Assembly (NCBI GenBank): GCA_023653785.1
Contig: JAMKCH010019911.1
Location: 62,001-126,000 of the forward strand
Origin: Ophioderma brevispina
Lineage: Eukaryota; Echinodermata; Ophiuroidea; Amphilepidida; Ophiodermatidae
DNA: 64,000 nt
Direction: 5' to 3'
The notes beneath the pieces were generated by a model. That model was not told the DNA's origin, made no database searches, and worked only from the letters and a program-made list of their open reading frames with translations. Made by a program: the position numbers and the translations under genes. This document shows positions 24,042 to 34,788 of the stretch, piece after piece. How positions within the stretch are numbered: the stretch's first letter is position 1; each line of letters opens with the position of its first letter.

Positions 24042-24458
24042 CACTGTGCTGATATTATTGGCACTCTTGCGGCATATTTGGGGATTCATAGTTTTAAAGA
24101 GGTCGCGTAGGGAATTATCGGCTGGGATCACGGATTATAGGCGACAATTTTCCATATTTTCATCAACATGATCGATTGATTTATTTATTTACACTTATGT
24201 AGCATGGATATGGTTGTCTACCAGGACCCTTTAGGTGCGTAATTACGCCGATTCAGCACATTTGCAGTGCGGATTTGGCGCGGAAAATACTGATTTTTTG
24301 GTGCACAGAAAAACGCAGATTTGCCGAAAATCGCGCGCGGAAATCACATTTTCTAAACGTGGATTCTCCCGGACCCTACCTGTTTGGTGATGTCTATTTT
24401 TGGCTTTGGTCCATTACATTGATTCACAAGGCCTAAATTAATAACAAATTACTGGAAG

Positions 24459-25442
24459 TAGGGGTGGGCTATAAAATGATGATGTTTAAGATCATTTTGT
24501 CCTAACTCTTATTTGATGCAGCTTGATCCCCTGAGCATTTTGACACCAATTTTGAGGGTCGAAAAATGATAAATGTGTCAGTAACTGGAATACATACACA
24601 TTTTATCAATGTTAGGGTAATTTTTGTTTTTGAGGGCAGGAATACATTTTGCTGAAAATTTTCGTTCAGATTTCGATTTTTCGTTTTTTATAAAATTAGA
24701 CCATTTACCGTTAAAAATTAAGCCACAAAGGGAGCTTGCCGGCCACGCCCAACCCTTACCCATTTTTGAGATATTTTTATGTATAGAATGCAAGGACAAG
24801 CCGTATTAAAGCTTATATTCTGAAATTTTCAGTACATAGCTCTTTTTCGTTTGGGCGGTTATAATTTGGCAATGTCTCATTGAAAAACATAGGGTGCAAA
24901 AGGTTGTTGACCTACACACAAACTATGGCACAAAATTGCGTTATGATGTATTCCAATGAATGGTGCCACAGTGAAACCGCTTAGTTTAAAGAGCTCAACT
25001 TTTGGAGTAGTAAATCAATTATTAACCTTAGGAGAAGTTTTCAATGATTGCATAAGAAAGCGCATGTACATTTTAATGGCAAAACGCCCTCATAGCTGAA
25101 TTTAACCAAAAAATGGCCATTTTTACGAAAGCGGTAGCTCTGACCACTGCTGGACATTTACAAAAGGATTCTTTGACCTCAAATACAGATGTTTAGATTA
25201 GATACCCAAATGGCTAAAATGTCAATTATTAATTACAGTAATGAAAAGTTATCATTTTCAGACCATCTTCAGACCCCCCAACCCCCTTCTTAAATCACGT
25301 TTTTGGGCAGCACTTCTATTTTTGACCAATTTGACTAAATTTGGGTTACAATGCTAGGGGAATAAAGCTGCATCAAATAAGAGGTTAGGACAACATGATC
25401 TGAAATATCATCATTTTCTCCCACTGTACTAGCCCACCTCTA
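24459..25442. mobile_element. Foldback element, copy a (GTGGGCTA family)
   Basis: The left end begins TAGGGGTGGGCTATAAAATG and continues with ATCATTTTGTCCTAACTCTT and ATTTGATGCAGCTTGATCCCC. The right end inverted begins TAGAGGTGGGCTAGTACAG and continues with the same words. The arms therefore pair over at least 90 bp. It is flanked by TGGAAG on both sides (24453-24458, 25443-25448), a candidate 6-bp target duplication. It lies 80 bp from the hAT-like element and has no coding capacity. Elements with the same AGAGGTGGGCTATAG end occur at 47055 and 52190. Confidence 0.72.
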
Positions 25443-25770
25443 TGGAAGAAAACTTTAGACCACTGGTCACACCAGCGAATGATTTTGCCAGAGAGGACTC
25501 CTTTTAAAGTCTTTGAACATCTTCAATTTTCTTTAAGCAAAATGCTTATACAAAGTGTAGTCCTCCCAAACCAGGTTTCGCACCCTAAGCAATACAAAGT
25601 TAGATAGATGTATTATACAACAACATGTTAAACAAAAGAACACTAATGGTGTACTTTTATGTTTGGTTTAAAATTAACAAACTGGCCCATTACAGATTTA
25701 ACATTGTTTAATGTTTACATCTACAATTACAACTGTGTGTGCACATGGAAAGATTTGGCACAAGTGGATT

Positions 25771-25972
25771 ACTAATGTTAAACTAACTCCCATCATATTT
25801 GAAATTCCTTAGGGTTTTCCAATGTGATAATATAAACAAATTGCACATCGTTGGGCACCAGATGACCCCCAAAACTAATAACACAAATTTCTATTCAGGC
25901 GATCCTGGTGACGTCATACCACTGAAGTCACCGGCGATCCCATCATGCTCGTCCTCTTTCCCTTTGGGGCCT
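25771..25972 (+). repeat. DIRS left inverted terminal repeat
   Basis: Contains TTAAACTAACTCCCATC, AAATTGCACATCGTTGGGCA, GGCGATCCTGGTGACGTCAT, ACCACTGA, CGGCGATCCCATCATGCTCG and TCCTCTTTCCC. The same words occur inverted at the right end. The outermost part is more diverged than the inner part. Confidence 0.8.
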
Positions 25973-26178
25973 ATACCTGAACGGTGAGATGTTTAGGTTA
26001 GCTCCCGATTCGAGTAGAAATTCACAAGGTTTGGCTGGTAATTGTTCGCCCAGGACTAGGGTGAAACCTCTAAGGTTACCGTTAGCTATGTCCTGAGTCA
26101 GTTTTTTAGAATTTTTGGATCGCGACTTTGGCAAATTCTGGCAAATGCGAGAAGCGCAGGTTCCAGATTTGGTCTGCC

Positions 26179-26240
26179 AAATACTCGTGGCCCCCTTCCG
26201 GCCTCGTCAGCCGTGGTTCGTCCGCTGGTGAACCTGCTTG
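26179..26240 (+). repeat. 62-bp direct repeat, copy 1 (in the DIRS 5' part)
   Basis: AATACTCGTGGCCCCCTTCC, GGCCTCGTCAGCCGTGG and CTGGTGAACCTGCTTG recur at 29045-29106 with one indel and one substitution. The downstream copy sits where DIRS elements encode the segment after RNase H, so this upstream copy looks displaced. Confidence 0.8.
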
Positions 26241-26804
26241 CCCACAATCCCTCCCCATGGAAGGGCTGGTGAAGCAGGTCTCTGCTAAACTGTCGGATTC
26301 AAGGGGCGGATGGGTTTGCTGAGTTTGAGTCTCGCAAGTGTATGAGATTTTCGGATGGTCTTTATGGCTCAATCTTCATGCGACGGGCAGAAGGTGTGCC
26401 TGACAGCGACCCAATTCGTGGGGTGTGCGGCCGAGACGTCTACTCAGGTGGGTTGACTCGCCTCAAACCTTTAGGAGAGGGGCGACCGTACCCTGTCCGC
26501 CCCGGATAAGCCGGTCTAGGCGTGAGAGAAGAGTTGACCGTGCCCTCCGAGTTCCGTCGGAGGAAGACGAGAAGCTTTTCGCGTTGCCAGACTCGAACGG
26601 GAGTCCGCGAGCATAGCATCTCCATCTCCATCTCCGGGGGGAGGGCGGTCCAGATTTTGTCTGCCTTCTAGTGGTTCTGGGAGGTGAGCTGGCCGACATG
26701 ACGGGCGATTAGGTTCCACTCATGCGAGGATTGGATTCAGCTGTGACCCTAATCAACCATCTGGACTGCAGCGGCTGGGGCGGGAGTCACCCGAGTTCGC
26801 CCGG

Positions 26805-27000
26805 GTGTCTCTCGCCGCGGGGTTGGCATCACGGTCGCTGGATATTGCCATGGCCCTTGCGTCGGGCACCTTGGTGCTGCGGCATAAGAACGTCCTAGCG
26901 AATCTAGCGGCCCGCCTTATCCGCAACGCTGGCCGACAGCCTAAACAGGGTTTCCCTGTCGGGGTCGTTACTTCTTGGTTCGGGTAGGAGTTGAATCTGC
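26805..27000 (+). pseudogene. DIRS gag-like fragment
   Basis: The open stretch from 26805 contains LDIAMALASGTLVLRHKNVL followed by NLAARLI. This resembles the segment of DIRS ORF1 proteins that repeats an LD..MA.ASGTL.LRRDSVL pattern. It is bounded by stops and the flanking frames are broken. A basic patch (SKRKRGKEK) follows at 27205-27235. The assignment rests on my recollection of the family and on position before the reverse transcriptase. Confidence 0.5.
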
Positions 27001-27399
27001 CATAAGCAGGTTGCGACTCTGCTACGAACGAGAAGACCTTGAGGCTGGGCTCGCCAAGGTGCAGGGGAAGGCTGCCACCTCGAAGAGGAAGAAGAAGCGT
27101 TCTTTCTAAGAGGAAGGCAGCCAAGCCCTCGCGTGGCCACGCCGACAACTTCCGCTGACGCCGCTACGCCTGTCTTAAGGAGTTCATTCGGGACGTCTGG
27201 GGGCAGTAAGCGGAAGCGTGGCAAGGAGAAGAGCCAGAATTCCAAGCGCTCCTCGCAAGGAGTTGGACGGGTTGGCGACGCTGTTCCAGGGCCTTGCCAC
27301 GGAATTCGCCGGGGGCCGTTATCCCCCGTGGTGCGGGCCGATTTTCTTAATCAAAACCAGCATCCTGGCGAGAAACATCTCGGCGATCGCTGGGTGAGG

Positions 27400-29250
27400 A
27401 GTTTGTAGTCTCGCTGGGTACAGTCTGGAGGATTGCACGGCTCCTTCGGCCCGTCCTTCTGTCAGGACAGGTCACGCGGGATCCCCCGTTAGATCCAGGA
27501 AAGAGTCAGGTCCTGCTTCAAGGGATAGCGGACCTTCGACGCCAGCAGGCAATGTCCCGATCCCCCTCGATTCTCGGAGGGGCTTGTGGTCGAGCTTCTT
27601 TCTAGCTCCCAAAAAGACGGGCGGATTTGCAGCCGATTCTCATCTGAAGCCGCTCAACGGTCTTCATCAAACCGAAAGGAAATTTCGGATGGAGAGTTTG
27701 GCGCAGCATCTCCGTTGCCCAATCAACAACTGTTGGGCAACGTCTAAGGATCTCAAGGATGCCTACCTCCACATCCGGATAGAACGACGGAGAACAACGT
27801 TGGTTACGCGTCCAGATAGAACAAGTAGCGTACCAGTTCCGGTTGTCTCCCGTTCGGCATGTCCACGGAGCCGCGAGTCATCACTCGTGTGGTCAAGGCC
27901 AGTGGCTCGGTTCTCAGACGGCAGGGATCAACCTTTGATCATCTTGACATTAGGTTGATTAAAGGACAGACGAGGGATATCGTACGACAACACCAAGTGG
28001 GTGGTGCAGGAGATCACAAAGTTGGGGTTCATCGGGAACCTATCGAAATCCAACTTCGAGACGCGCAGATTCCCAGTTGTTGGGAGCGCAGGCTGGATCT
28101 TCGCAATGGGCGTGTGTTCCCAACGAAGGATCGTGTAGCCAATGTCTTCAAGCGCTACGCTACTTTCGGGGTCAGCCAAGCTTGTGCTTTGGCTTGGCTA
28201 CGGGTTCTGGGACTCATGGCCAGCTTGGTGGACATCGCTGCTTAATGTCGGAAACGTATCGCCCAATCAAGCTGCACCTTTGGCGACTATCGTCCGGCAA
28301 CGGACAGTATGGACCGCCCTGGGTCCGAGACTGCCATTGTAAGGGACGCTCTGTCTTGGTGGAGGTTGCCAGCAATCTCCTCCAGGGCGTAGTGTTCCCT
28401 TTCCACACCCAGCCTGATTCTGACCACAGATGCGTCGGGCCTGGGCTGGGCGGTCACATTCGGGAAGAGACAGTTTCGGGTCGGATGCGTCGACCCCTCG
28501 GAACAGTCTCTTCACCTCAATGTCCTGGAACTGAAGGTGGTGATTTTATCACTGCATAATTTTCAGGACTTGGTGGCCGTTGCAAGATCCTCATCAGATC
28601 CGACAACCCCAAGGTGGTGTCGTTATCTAAACGGCGGGCGGAACGAGACCTCCCACTCTGTGCCTTCACACGAGACTCTGGCTCGAGTGGTGAAACGAGA
28701 GGGGGATCACGTTGACAGCTGTCCATATTCCGGGCGTTCACAGCGTCAATGCCGACGTCTATCCAGAGGCGGGACCACTTCTCTGGATGGTCCCTGTCTC
28801 ATCGGGCCTTTTTTAGCGCAACAGACTATTTCGGGTCCTCTGATCGCCGTCGATAGATCTGTTTGCGTCTGCCAGAAATGCCAAGTTTCCGACGTTCTGC
28901 TCCCTGGGCGGTGACGAGATCCTGGAGCGTGGGCTTTGGCCGATGATCTTTCCCTGGACTGGTCGGGGATGAAGGCTTACGCCTTCCCCCGATCCCATTC
29001 ACACGAGTGGTAGACCATGGGGTAGGAAGGGTCGACTGCGACGCAATACTCGTGGCCCCCTTCCGGCCTCGTCAGCCGTGGTTTCGTCGGCTGGTGAACC
29101 TGCTTGCAGGGATACCGGGACGCTCCCGCGGGGACTCACATGTCCTGTGGAGAAGATCCTGCGGATGTTCCGTTGGACGATATGTGACGCTTTTCACTGA
29201 AAGCTGGGCCCGCTGTCAGGAAGCGTTTCCAAACGCAAGGCCTTTCTAGT
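27400..29250 (+). pseudogene. DIRS reverse transcriptase/RNase H remnant
   Basis: In several frames the expected DIRS order is visible. At 27584 SSFFLAPKKTGGF, HLKPLNGLHQTERKFRMESL and SKDLKDAYLHIRI mark the first reverse-transcriptase blocks. The catalytic box near 27937 reads HLDIRLIKG, where the family has YLDDW, so one aspartate is lost. The DIRS connection segment RVFPTKDRVANV and LRVLGLMASLVDIAA follow at 28101-28245. RNase H shows LILTTDASGLGWAV near 28409 and LHLNVLELKVVILSLHNFQ near 28513. Near 29050 ILVAPFRPRQPWFRRLVNLL matches the tail of the polyprotein. At least five frame changes and several stops separate these blocks. Confidence 0.8.
29045..29106 (+). repeat. 62-bp direct repeat, copy 2 (in the DIRS pol tail)
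   Basis: Nearly identical to 26179-26240. This copy is in register with the polyprotein reading LVAPFRPRQPW, so it is probably the original location. Confidence 0.8.
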
Positions 29251-29559
29251 GACGCTGCCATCTGGCCGCCAGAGGGGGGCGCAAGATCCACACAATCGTC
29301 ACTGATTTTGGACTGTGGCGGGTCTTCGCTAAGTGGTTTGCAGGGCGAAAAAAAAAAAAAAATTTGTCCGGCCACTTCCTCTGTTCGTCGGAATCGCAGA
29401 ATCCTGAATTATTATTCAGTTAGTGGCATAGACACGAACACAATCCAAGAATTACAGGTCGGCGATTCAATTAACACCCGAGGTACGGAGTCCTGGTGTG
29501 TACCGGAAAGGTGATGGACTCATGAAGCGCTCTTACTTGGCCATGTTTAATACAGGCCG

Positions 29560-30175
29560 CCACGAGGCCAGTTAGCAGGGGTGACTTGCCAACCGCCATA
29601 CGGAGTTTGACAGGTGTTCCGTATGAAACTAGGGTCCGCCGTATTGCTGCGTTACGTCAAGGACTATTTTCATAGGGCGATGGCGCCGGCCGTAGACGGC
29701 CTCTGAGTTACACGCTCTGTCGCTGGGGACGGACAATTTATATGTTGGACGGTTTCGGTGCCACTCTCCATTCGCAAGGGATCCTTCAAAAAGAATGAAC
29801 ACGACCTGGCTTCAGGGCCAAGCCATTGTTTCTTTACGGTCATGTCAGTTGGTTCTTCGTACGGGAGGACCGTCTCTAGTGTCCGGTAAGAGCTCTAAAA
29901 AATTACCTCTCCCGTACGAAGGCCCTTCGTGGTTGGGTAGAGCAGCTGTTTGTGATAAAACGACCTCCGCATCGGCTTCGCTCGAAAGAGACTCTGGGCA
30001 CGTTGGGGCTGCGAGGTTATCAATTAGGCCAGTGCGGTGAACGTCGGCGAACTTGCTACGGCTCATTCCACCAGGGCTGTAGCAAGTTTTGCTGCCTTTC
30101 ACCGCGGCCTCTGCCTAGAGCAAATCATTAATACTGTTGACTGGCGCTCTTCAAATTCCTTCATAACAACGTAAA
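29560..30175 (+). pseudogene. DIRS tyrosine recombinase remnant
   Basis: The clearest part is 30061-30175, which reads AHSTRAVASFAAFHRGLCLE followed by QIINTVDWRSSNSFITT and a stop. H-S-T-R is the His-x-x-Arg catalytic box of tyrosine recombinases, and the W-R-S segment followed by the site of the nucleophilic tyrosine is in the DIRS arrangement. The frame ends exactly where the tyrosine should come (TAA), so the nucleophile is absent or shifted. Upstream frames (29560-30040) are fragmented, and the first catalytic arginine was not located with confidence. Confidence 0.65.
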
Positions 30176-30591
30176 TGAAGGCGATATGAGTCCTGAGGCC
30201 GGCGGTTTGTCTCGTGCCGTCCTCGAATGGCGTGAGCATGATTGTTCAAGGTAAGTCGATTCGCGGGACTTTAACCGGAATTAATTAACTTTTCAAGGTG
30301 GACGGGGGGGAGCGAAAGTGGCAAGTGGGGCCTACTTGTCTAGGCATTTAATAGTAGTTCGCAACTCTGTGTCCAAGGGTGGGCTACCCGCGGCCCGCTA
30401 TTTGAGGTTAGAACTCGCGTTGTCGTTCTACGCTGGGTTTTTCTATTCGAATGGTGTTAGTCTCTTTTCGGGCGACAACGTCCTCCGGCCTATGGTCGGT
30501 TGCTAGTCTGGAAAAGGGGGTTTTTAAATTTTTGGTCGATGCAATTTGTTATTGTCGACATTGGAAACCCTAACGATTTCAAAATATTGGC

Positions 30592-30661
30592 GTTTGTTTG
30601 AAAAACAGTATTGTTTTCTTAACTCCCGTTATTGGAAATCTCCTTTTTCACAATGTCGATC
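30592..30661 (+). repeat. DIRS internal complementary region
   Basis: GTTTGTTTGAAAAACAGTAT, TGTTTTCTTAACTCCCGTTA and TTGGAAATCTCCTTTTTC form the reverse complement of 30852-30927, the outermost part of the right terminal repeat. In DIRS elements such a segment bridges the two termini and templates circle closure. Confidence 0.78.
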
Positions 30662-30707
30662 CCCCTTCCCAACCCAGCGCCAGGTTGTCCTCCGAGAGGT
30701 GGAGCCA

Positions 30708-30927
30708 GGGGTTGGGGGAAAGAGGACGAGCATGATGGGATCGCCGGGGACGTCAGTGGTATGACGTAACCAGGACGCCTGACTCTCTGAAAGAACTTTG
30801 TGTTATATGTAGTTGTGGGGGTAATCTTGTGCACCAAAGATGATGCAATTGGTTATATCGACGTTGGAAAAAGGAGATTTCCAAATCACGGGAGTTTAAG
30901 AAAACAATTTACTGTTTTCAAACAATC
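30708..30927 (-). repeat. DIRS right inverted terminal repeat
   Basis: GGGGGAAAGAGGACGAGCAT, GATGGGATCGCCGG, GACGTCAGTGGTATGACGTA, ACCAGGACGCCTGA, then TGATGCAATTGG and GGAGATTTCC pair with the left repeat in inverted orientation over about 200 bp with small gaps. Confidence 0.8.
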
Positions 30928-31403
30928 ATATGTATGAACAAAATTTATATAGAAGAAAAAGAAAAGGTGAATTGATGTTAGGTGCTGATTTATTGTTAAA
31001 AACATGTGTGAATTACCTATAGATAAACAAAAACAAAAAACCCCATAATTGTTGAAAATAATCAAAGCACTTTCACCCCAAGTAGAAATGAATGTAGTGC
31101 TCTGTCAAAATCGTGTCCTCTCTGAAAATGTAACATTTCACGATCATAAAAATTGTTACGATACAGTGATTGCCTCAAAAATTTGTAATACATGCTTGAC
31201 TTGCCTACAAGTACAATTTGCCAAAAACATGAATATTGAACATAATCATGACACTTTATTTTCACCCAAAGGGACAGCGAGGTACCTGATGGTAAAACAA
31301 ACCCTTAATCGATTACTGAAAAATGGAAACATTAATTAAATATGAAAATTGCACGGATTTTTTACACTTGTCAGCATTCGTCACAACCGCTTGTATTAAT
31401 GAG

Positions 31404-31486
31404 GGGTTCATTCATAGTATGTTGGGTATGAAATAGGGGCATAAACAAACTTTCATACCCAAATACTTACTATGAATTGTGAACCC
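31404..31486. repeat. 83-bp foldback palindrome
   Basis: GGGTTCA, CATAGTATGTTGGGTATGAAA on the left pairs with TTTCATACCCAAATACTTAC, TATGAATTGTGAACCC on the right around a loop of about 17 nt. It looks like a miniature foldback element; no target duplication was assigned. Confidence 0.75.
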
Positions 31487-32286
31487 GGTTTGTGTTTACC
31501 GTAAATGTACTTTCTGCTAATGCATGGAATACTACAAAAGTCATAACCCTCGTTACCGAAGGGGGGGGGGTGGTTACCACCCCTTCAGATTTCCCCGGCT
31601 TGCTAAAACCCCCTTTTGATGCCAAAGTAGTTGCTAATTGTCAATTGACATTTTCCGCTCCTTTTCTCCCAAAACAAACATCCATCAAGGTATAGGTACG
31701 ATACAGGGTGATCCCAAAGTGAATGGGGGGTGCTACATATGAGGTAAACAAGGAACAATTTGAATTTAATTTGTTATTTTGTATGGTATTTTGGTATCGT
31801 ATTTGTATTTGTATTTATCATGCTTTTGACCTTGGCAAAAGAGTCTGCAAAAATGTTGGATTGTTGCAGTCACAATGGATCTGCTGTTCCAATCAACTTT
31901 TCAATCCTGAGAATAATTTCAATACATACAGTCTAAAATATTGCTAATTTGTTTGTGTTTCTTTTGGGCCTTGGTAATGTGGGCTGCCAGCTATAGCTCG
32001 GTAACATGTAGGACAACTTAGCAATCTGTTGTTTGTGTGTGAGTGTGTATGTGTGGATGTTGTACTTGTGTGTCACTACCTCACTAAATTAAAGGGCTTG
32101 TTTCCGATATATGTGTATTGTTGGTTCTATGATATGCGAGCCTGGCACTTTGCACCAGAACCACATCAAAAGTACCGTGGGAAACAAACTTGCGGATTTG
32201 GTTTGATGGTCACGCAATAATGCATGTGCAAAGCCCTATTCAATACTGTGCTAAATTGATGGTTAAACACTAAAAACGGCGGTTTT

Positions 32287-32305
32287 TCTTCTGCCAGGCA
32301 GAAGA
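32287..32305. repeat. Perfect 9-bp hairpin
   Basis: TCTTCTGCC-A-GGCAGAAGA. A short perfect stem with a single-base loop and no T run after it. No function is proposed. Confidence 0.6.
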
Positions 32306-33232
32306 TAATCGGAAATTGACCAACCCTCATGTAGGGTACTCAGTTCTTATGTGTGTATACATCCCATCCATCGTTTACACTTCTCAGATGGTACTGATAC
32401 TGGCTGCTGAGTTGAAGAGTCTCATATTTCCACGCATGGGGCCTATGGTCCGTGATATACTTACCCTACTTGCACCACTTGTGATAGTGACATTCCCTGA
32501 TTGCACTAAATGAGACTAGTCCTAACCTAAAGGTAGCCTATGTAAACAGTTTTTCTGATTGGATTGGTGGGTCAGTGGCAAAATTTTGCTTGACAAATTA
32601 AACGGTAGAATGACTTCTATAGCCCAATTTAATCCAAATTAATACTTCCACTGGTATAATTACAATGTGGTACAGAAACTACATTGTTCGTATGTATATT
32701 TTTTTAACACTGATAGCATGGAACTATTTCTAAGCAGACTAAATTTTCATGTGTGGGTAAACGGCACAACTTTTGTACAGAAGGTATGAAGGATATAATA
32801 CCACAATAGTGATTTGGCCTTTGCACTGGTATAGAAGTTCCTTAAAAGGGAAGTATGGTAACCTGAAGCTTGGTGTTCCATGCATTGCGATTTCTACTTC
32901 AAAATAAGACCCAGATTTATCAGAAAAAGTAACATGAAACTGAATTTATTTGTTTTCACAATAAAGGTTGTCATGATTGATGCCTTGCATAGTATTCATT
33001 AACAATAAGTGTTACAAAACTCAATTTGTTGTTCATGTCATAAATTGTGCACTAAAATGCAGAAGATTGTCCGTTTTAAGGACTCGTCTTGTTTGTTTAT
33101 CTTGGAATTGAAATGGATTTGAAAGAAAGATCGGAAAAACGCACCTTTAAGTTTTTTAAAATGGACCTCAATTTTGAAAGTGAAGTATAAAATGGGTCAT
33201 AGGTGAACTATGGATCAGCCTTGTTTGTTGAT

Positions 33233-33265
33233 GGGGTCAAAGGTCACATGCCAAGGTCAAAGGTC
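33233..33265 (+). promoter_or_regulatory. Two DR1 nuclear-receptor-type motifs
   Basis: GGGTCAAAGGTCA (33233-33245) and AGGTCAAAGGTCA (33253-33265) are direct repeats with one-base spacing, the classical DR1 site bound by RXR heterodimers and HNF4. They lie about 2.8 kb upstream of the HARE-HTH exon. The same phrase recurs at 42189 and 46477, so it may simply belong to a repeat family. Function is inferred only. Confidence 0.3.
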
Positions 33266-34788
33266 ATGTGAGGTTCAAGTTGTAACTAAAAAAATAGGCT
33301 GGCAGCCCACAGCTTATTCTTTTGAATAAGCAGCAGCATGAAAGATGTAAACACGCAAAATTCAGTTAATTAATACTGTCGCCCATTTTGAGAGCATTTC
33401 AGTGAGAACTTTGAACACATTATGATGATTGTACGATTCCAAAAAACTTCTTGATTGAATGGTGTAAATGAAAATTGCAACATCAACTGCCAAAACAAAC
33501 GCCTTGCCGAGTCACCCTCATTTTCTACCGGGTAAGAAGCTTTTACCCAGGTAATTGACTTTCATCGACACCAAAAGTGACCACGCGGCGACTTCCGCCT
33601 GACACACAAGGGCGAACCGAGGAAATTACACGAATGATATTTCATGATGCATAGGATGATTATTTGATTCAACCTTCAGATCTATGTGTGAAATGGCTGA
33701 AATGCTCGAAAAGCCTACCAGTTTAGTCAGGTGATGCACAAAAGTAAAAATGTTGTGGTGGGCCATTGACGGACTCTTGTATATCAACACGCGATCAGAA
33801 ACAATTAACATGTAGCCTAATAAGGTACTCGTTGTGTAGACATGTAGCATTGTTGTTCTTTGGAAAAATATTCTGATAGGACGGGTGGGTAGTGGTTTTG
33901 CGGGTCGCATCGTTTCGGGAAGTAAGTGTTGTAAAATCAGCGCATTTCACGTTCCCTCTATTTTGATGGAGTTTTGTTTAATTCCTTAGTCCCGATATGA
34001 AAAAAGTCCGACAATAAGGAATAGGCAAAGGGTCCCCATTAAAACATTTAGGCACTTTGTAAATGTTTAAATGGCCAGGTACGGCCTTCTGACCGGTTAA
34101 ATGTTAATTAACGGTTGATACAAGTTTGTCATTCTATCAAACTTCAATTTCTCTCCGGCCCGTAAACAAAACAACTTGTTTCTCGTCCTAACTTTTTGAA
34201 AAAAGAAGGAGGAGGGCATTTTTTTTTTTTTTAATTGCCGATCCAAGAGGGGGGAGGGTCCTTTTCCAAAAGGCACCAAGCTTCCAAAATTTGCCTTACT
34301 TTTCTTCAGACTCACAGGTATGTTTTTTTTGCTTCCATTCATTCAAAGTCATTGAAAAGGTCCATCAAAGTCTGATCTGCATCCGGTACTGTTTACGTCC
34401 ATAGTATTGTTTTCAGAATCTGAATGAAGTGCCATTGCAATCGTTATGCCCACAACACACGAAAACCATCCACGTACTTCTTAGTACCGCTGTACTTGCG
34501 AAACTAACACATCTGTTGGTTTTAAGCTCACAAACGATGACTTTGTGGTCTTAATCGGAAGAATATACTGGCCTATTTCACGCATTGACAGTGATTGAAC
34601 GCGATTTCCGTGGGTATTTTCCCCGTTTCTGAAAGACAGCTGTATTTAAAAATGGCGGCTCTAAACATTCTTAGAAACCATGAAAGTAACATTGATATGT
34701 CGTTATAATCGTTATTTTTATTTTGATGCAATATTGAAATATGAAAAGTTCATTTTTTGATTAATAAAAGTAAAATTCGAGGTAAAAA

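Larger units (their letters stand above)
20542..24378. mobile_element. 3.8-kb hAT-like non-autonomous transposon
   Basis: The ends are perfect 18-bp terminal inverted repeats: TAGGGTCCGGGAGAATCC at 20542-20559 and its complement at 24361-24378. They are flanked by a perfect 8-bp direct repeat CCTGTTTG (20534-20541 and 24379-24386). Eight-base target duplications with short TAGGG/CAGGG ends are the hallmark of the hAT superfamily. Subterminal regions on both sides carry CG-rich words (TTTCCGCGCAGATTTTCCG left; GCAGATTTGCCG and CGCGCGCGG right), as expected of transposase-binding sites. No hAT transposase frame is present, so it must depend on enzyme supplied elsewhere. It contains a nested small element (21254-21446) and internal direct repeats. 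Confidence 0.88.
25771..30927 (+). mobile_element. DIRS-type tyrosine-recombinase retroelement, broken
   Basis: About 5.2 kb and markedly more GC-rich than its surroundings. Three features define the family: long inverted terminal repeats (25771-25972 and 30708-30927); an internal complementary region just inside the right repeat (30592-30661); and, between them, remnants of gag, reverse transcriptase/RNase H and a tyrosine recombinase on the plus strand. Known: DIRS elements replicate through a circular intermediate and insert with the recombinase, leaving no target duplication. None is evident here. All three genes are shifted or stopped several times, so the copy is inactive as read. Confidence 0.85.
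30928..34788. other. Unassigned interval upstream of the tandem array
   Basis: No exon with family resemblance was found. Visible structures are the palindrome at 31404, a GT-rich patch at 32025-32060, the short perfect hairpin at 32287 and a pair of AGGTCAAAGGTCA motifs at 33233. A TACAGGGTGATCCC string near 31703 resembles mariner-type ends, but no partner was found. The first ASXL coding exon might be expected here or further upstream; I did not find it. Confidence 0.4.

Noticed and set aside
31703..31720. TACAGGGTGATCCC resembling a mariner-type terminus
   Set aside because: No inverted partner or TA duplication could be found nearby.
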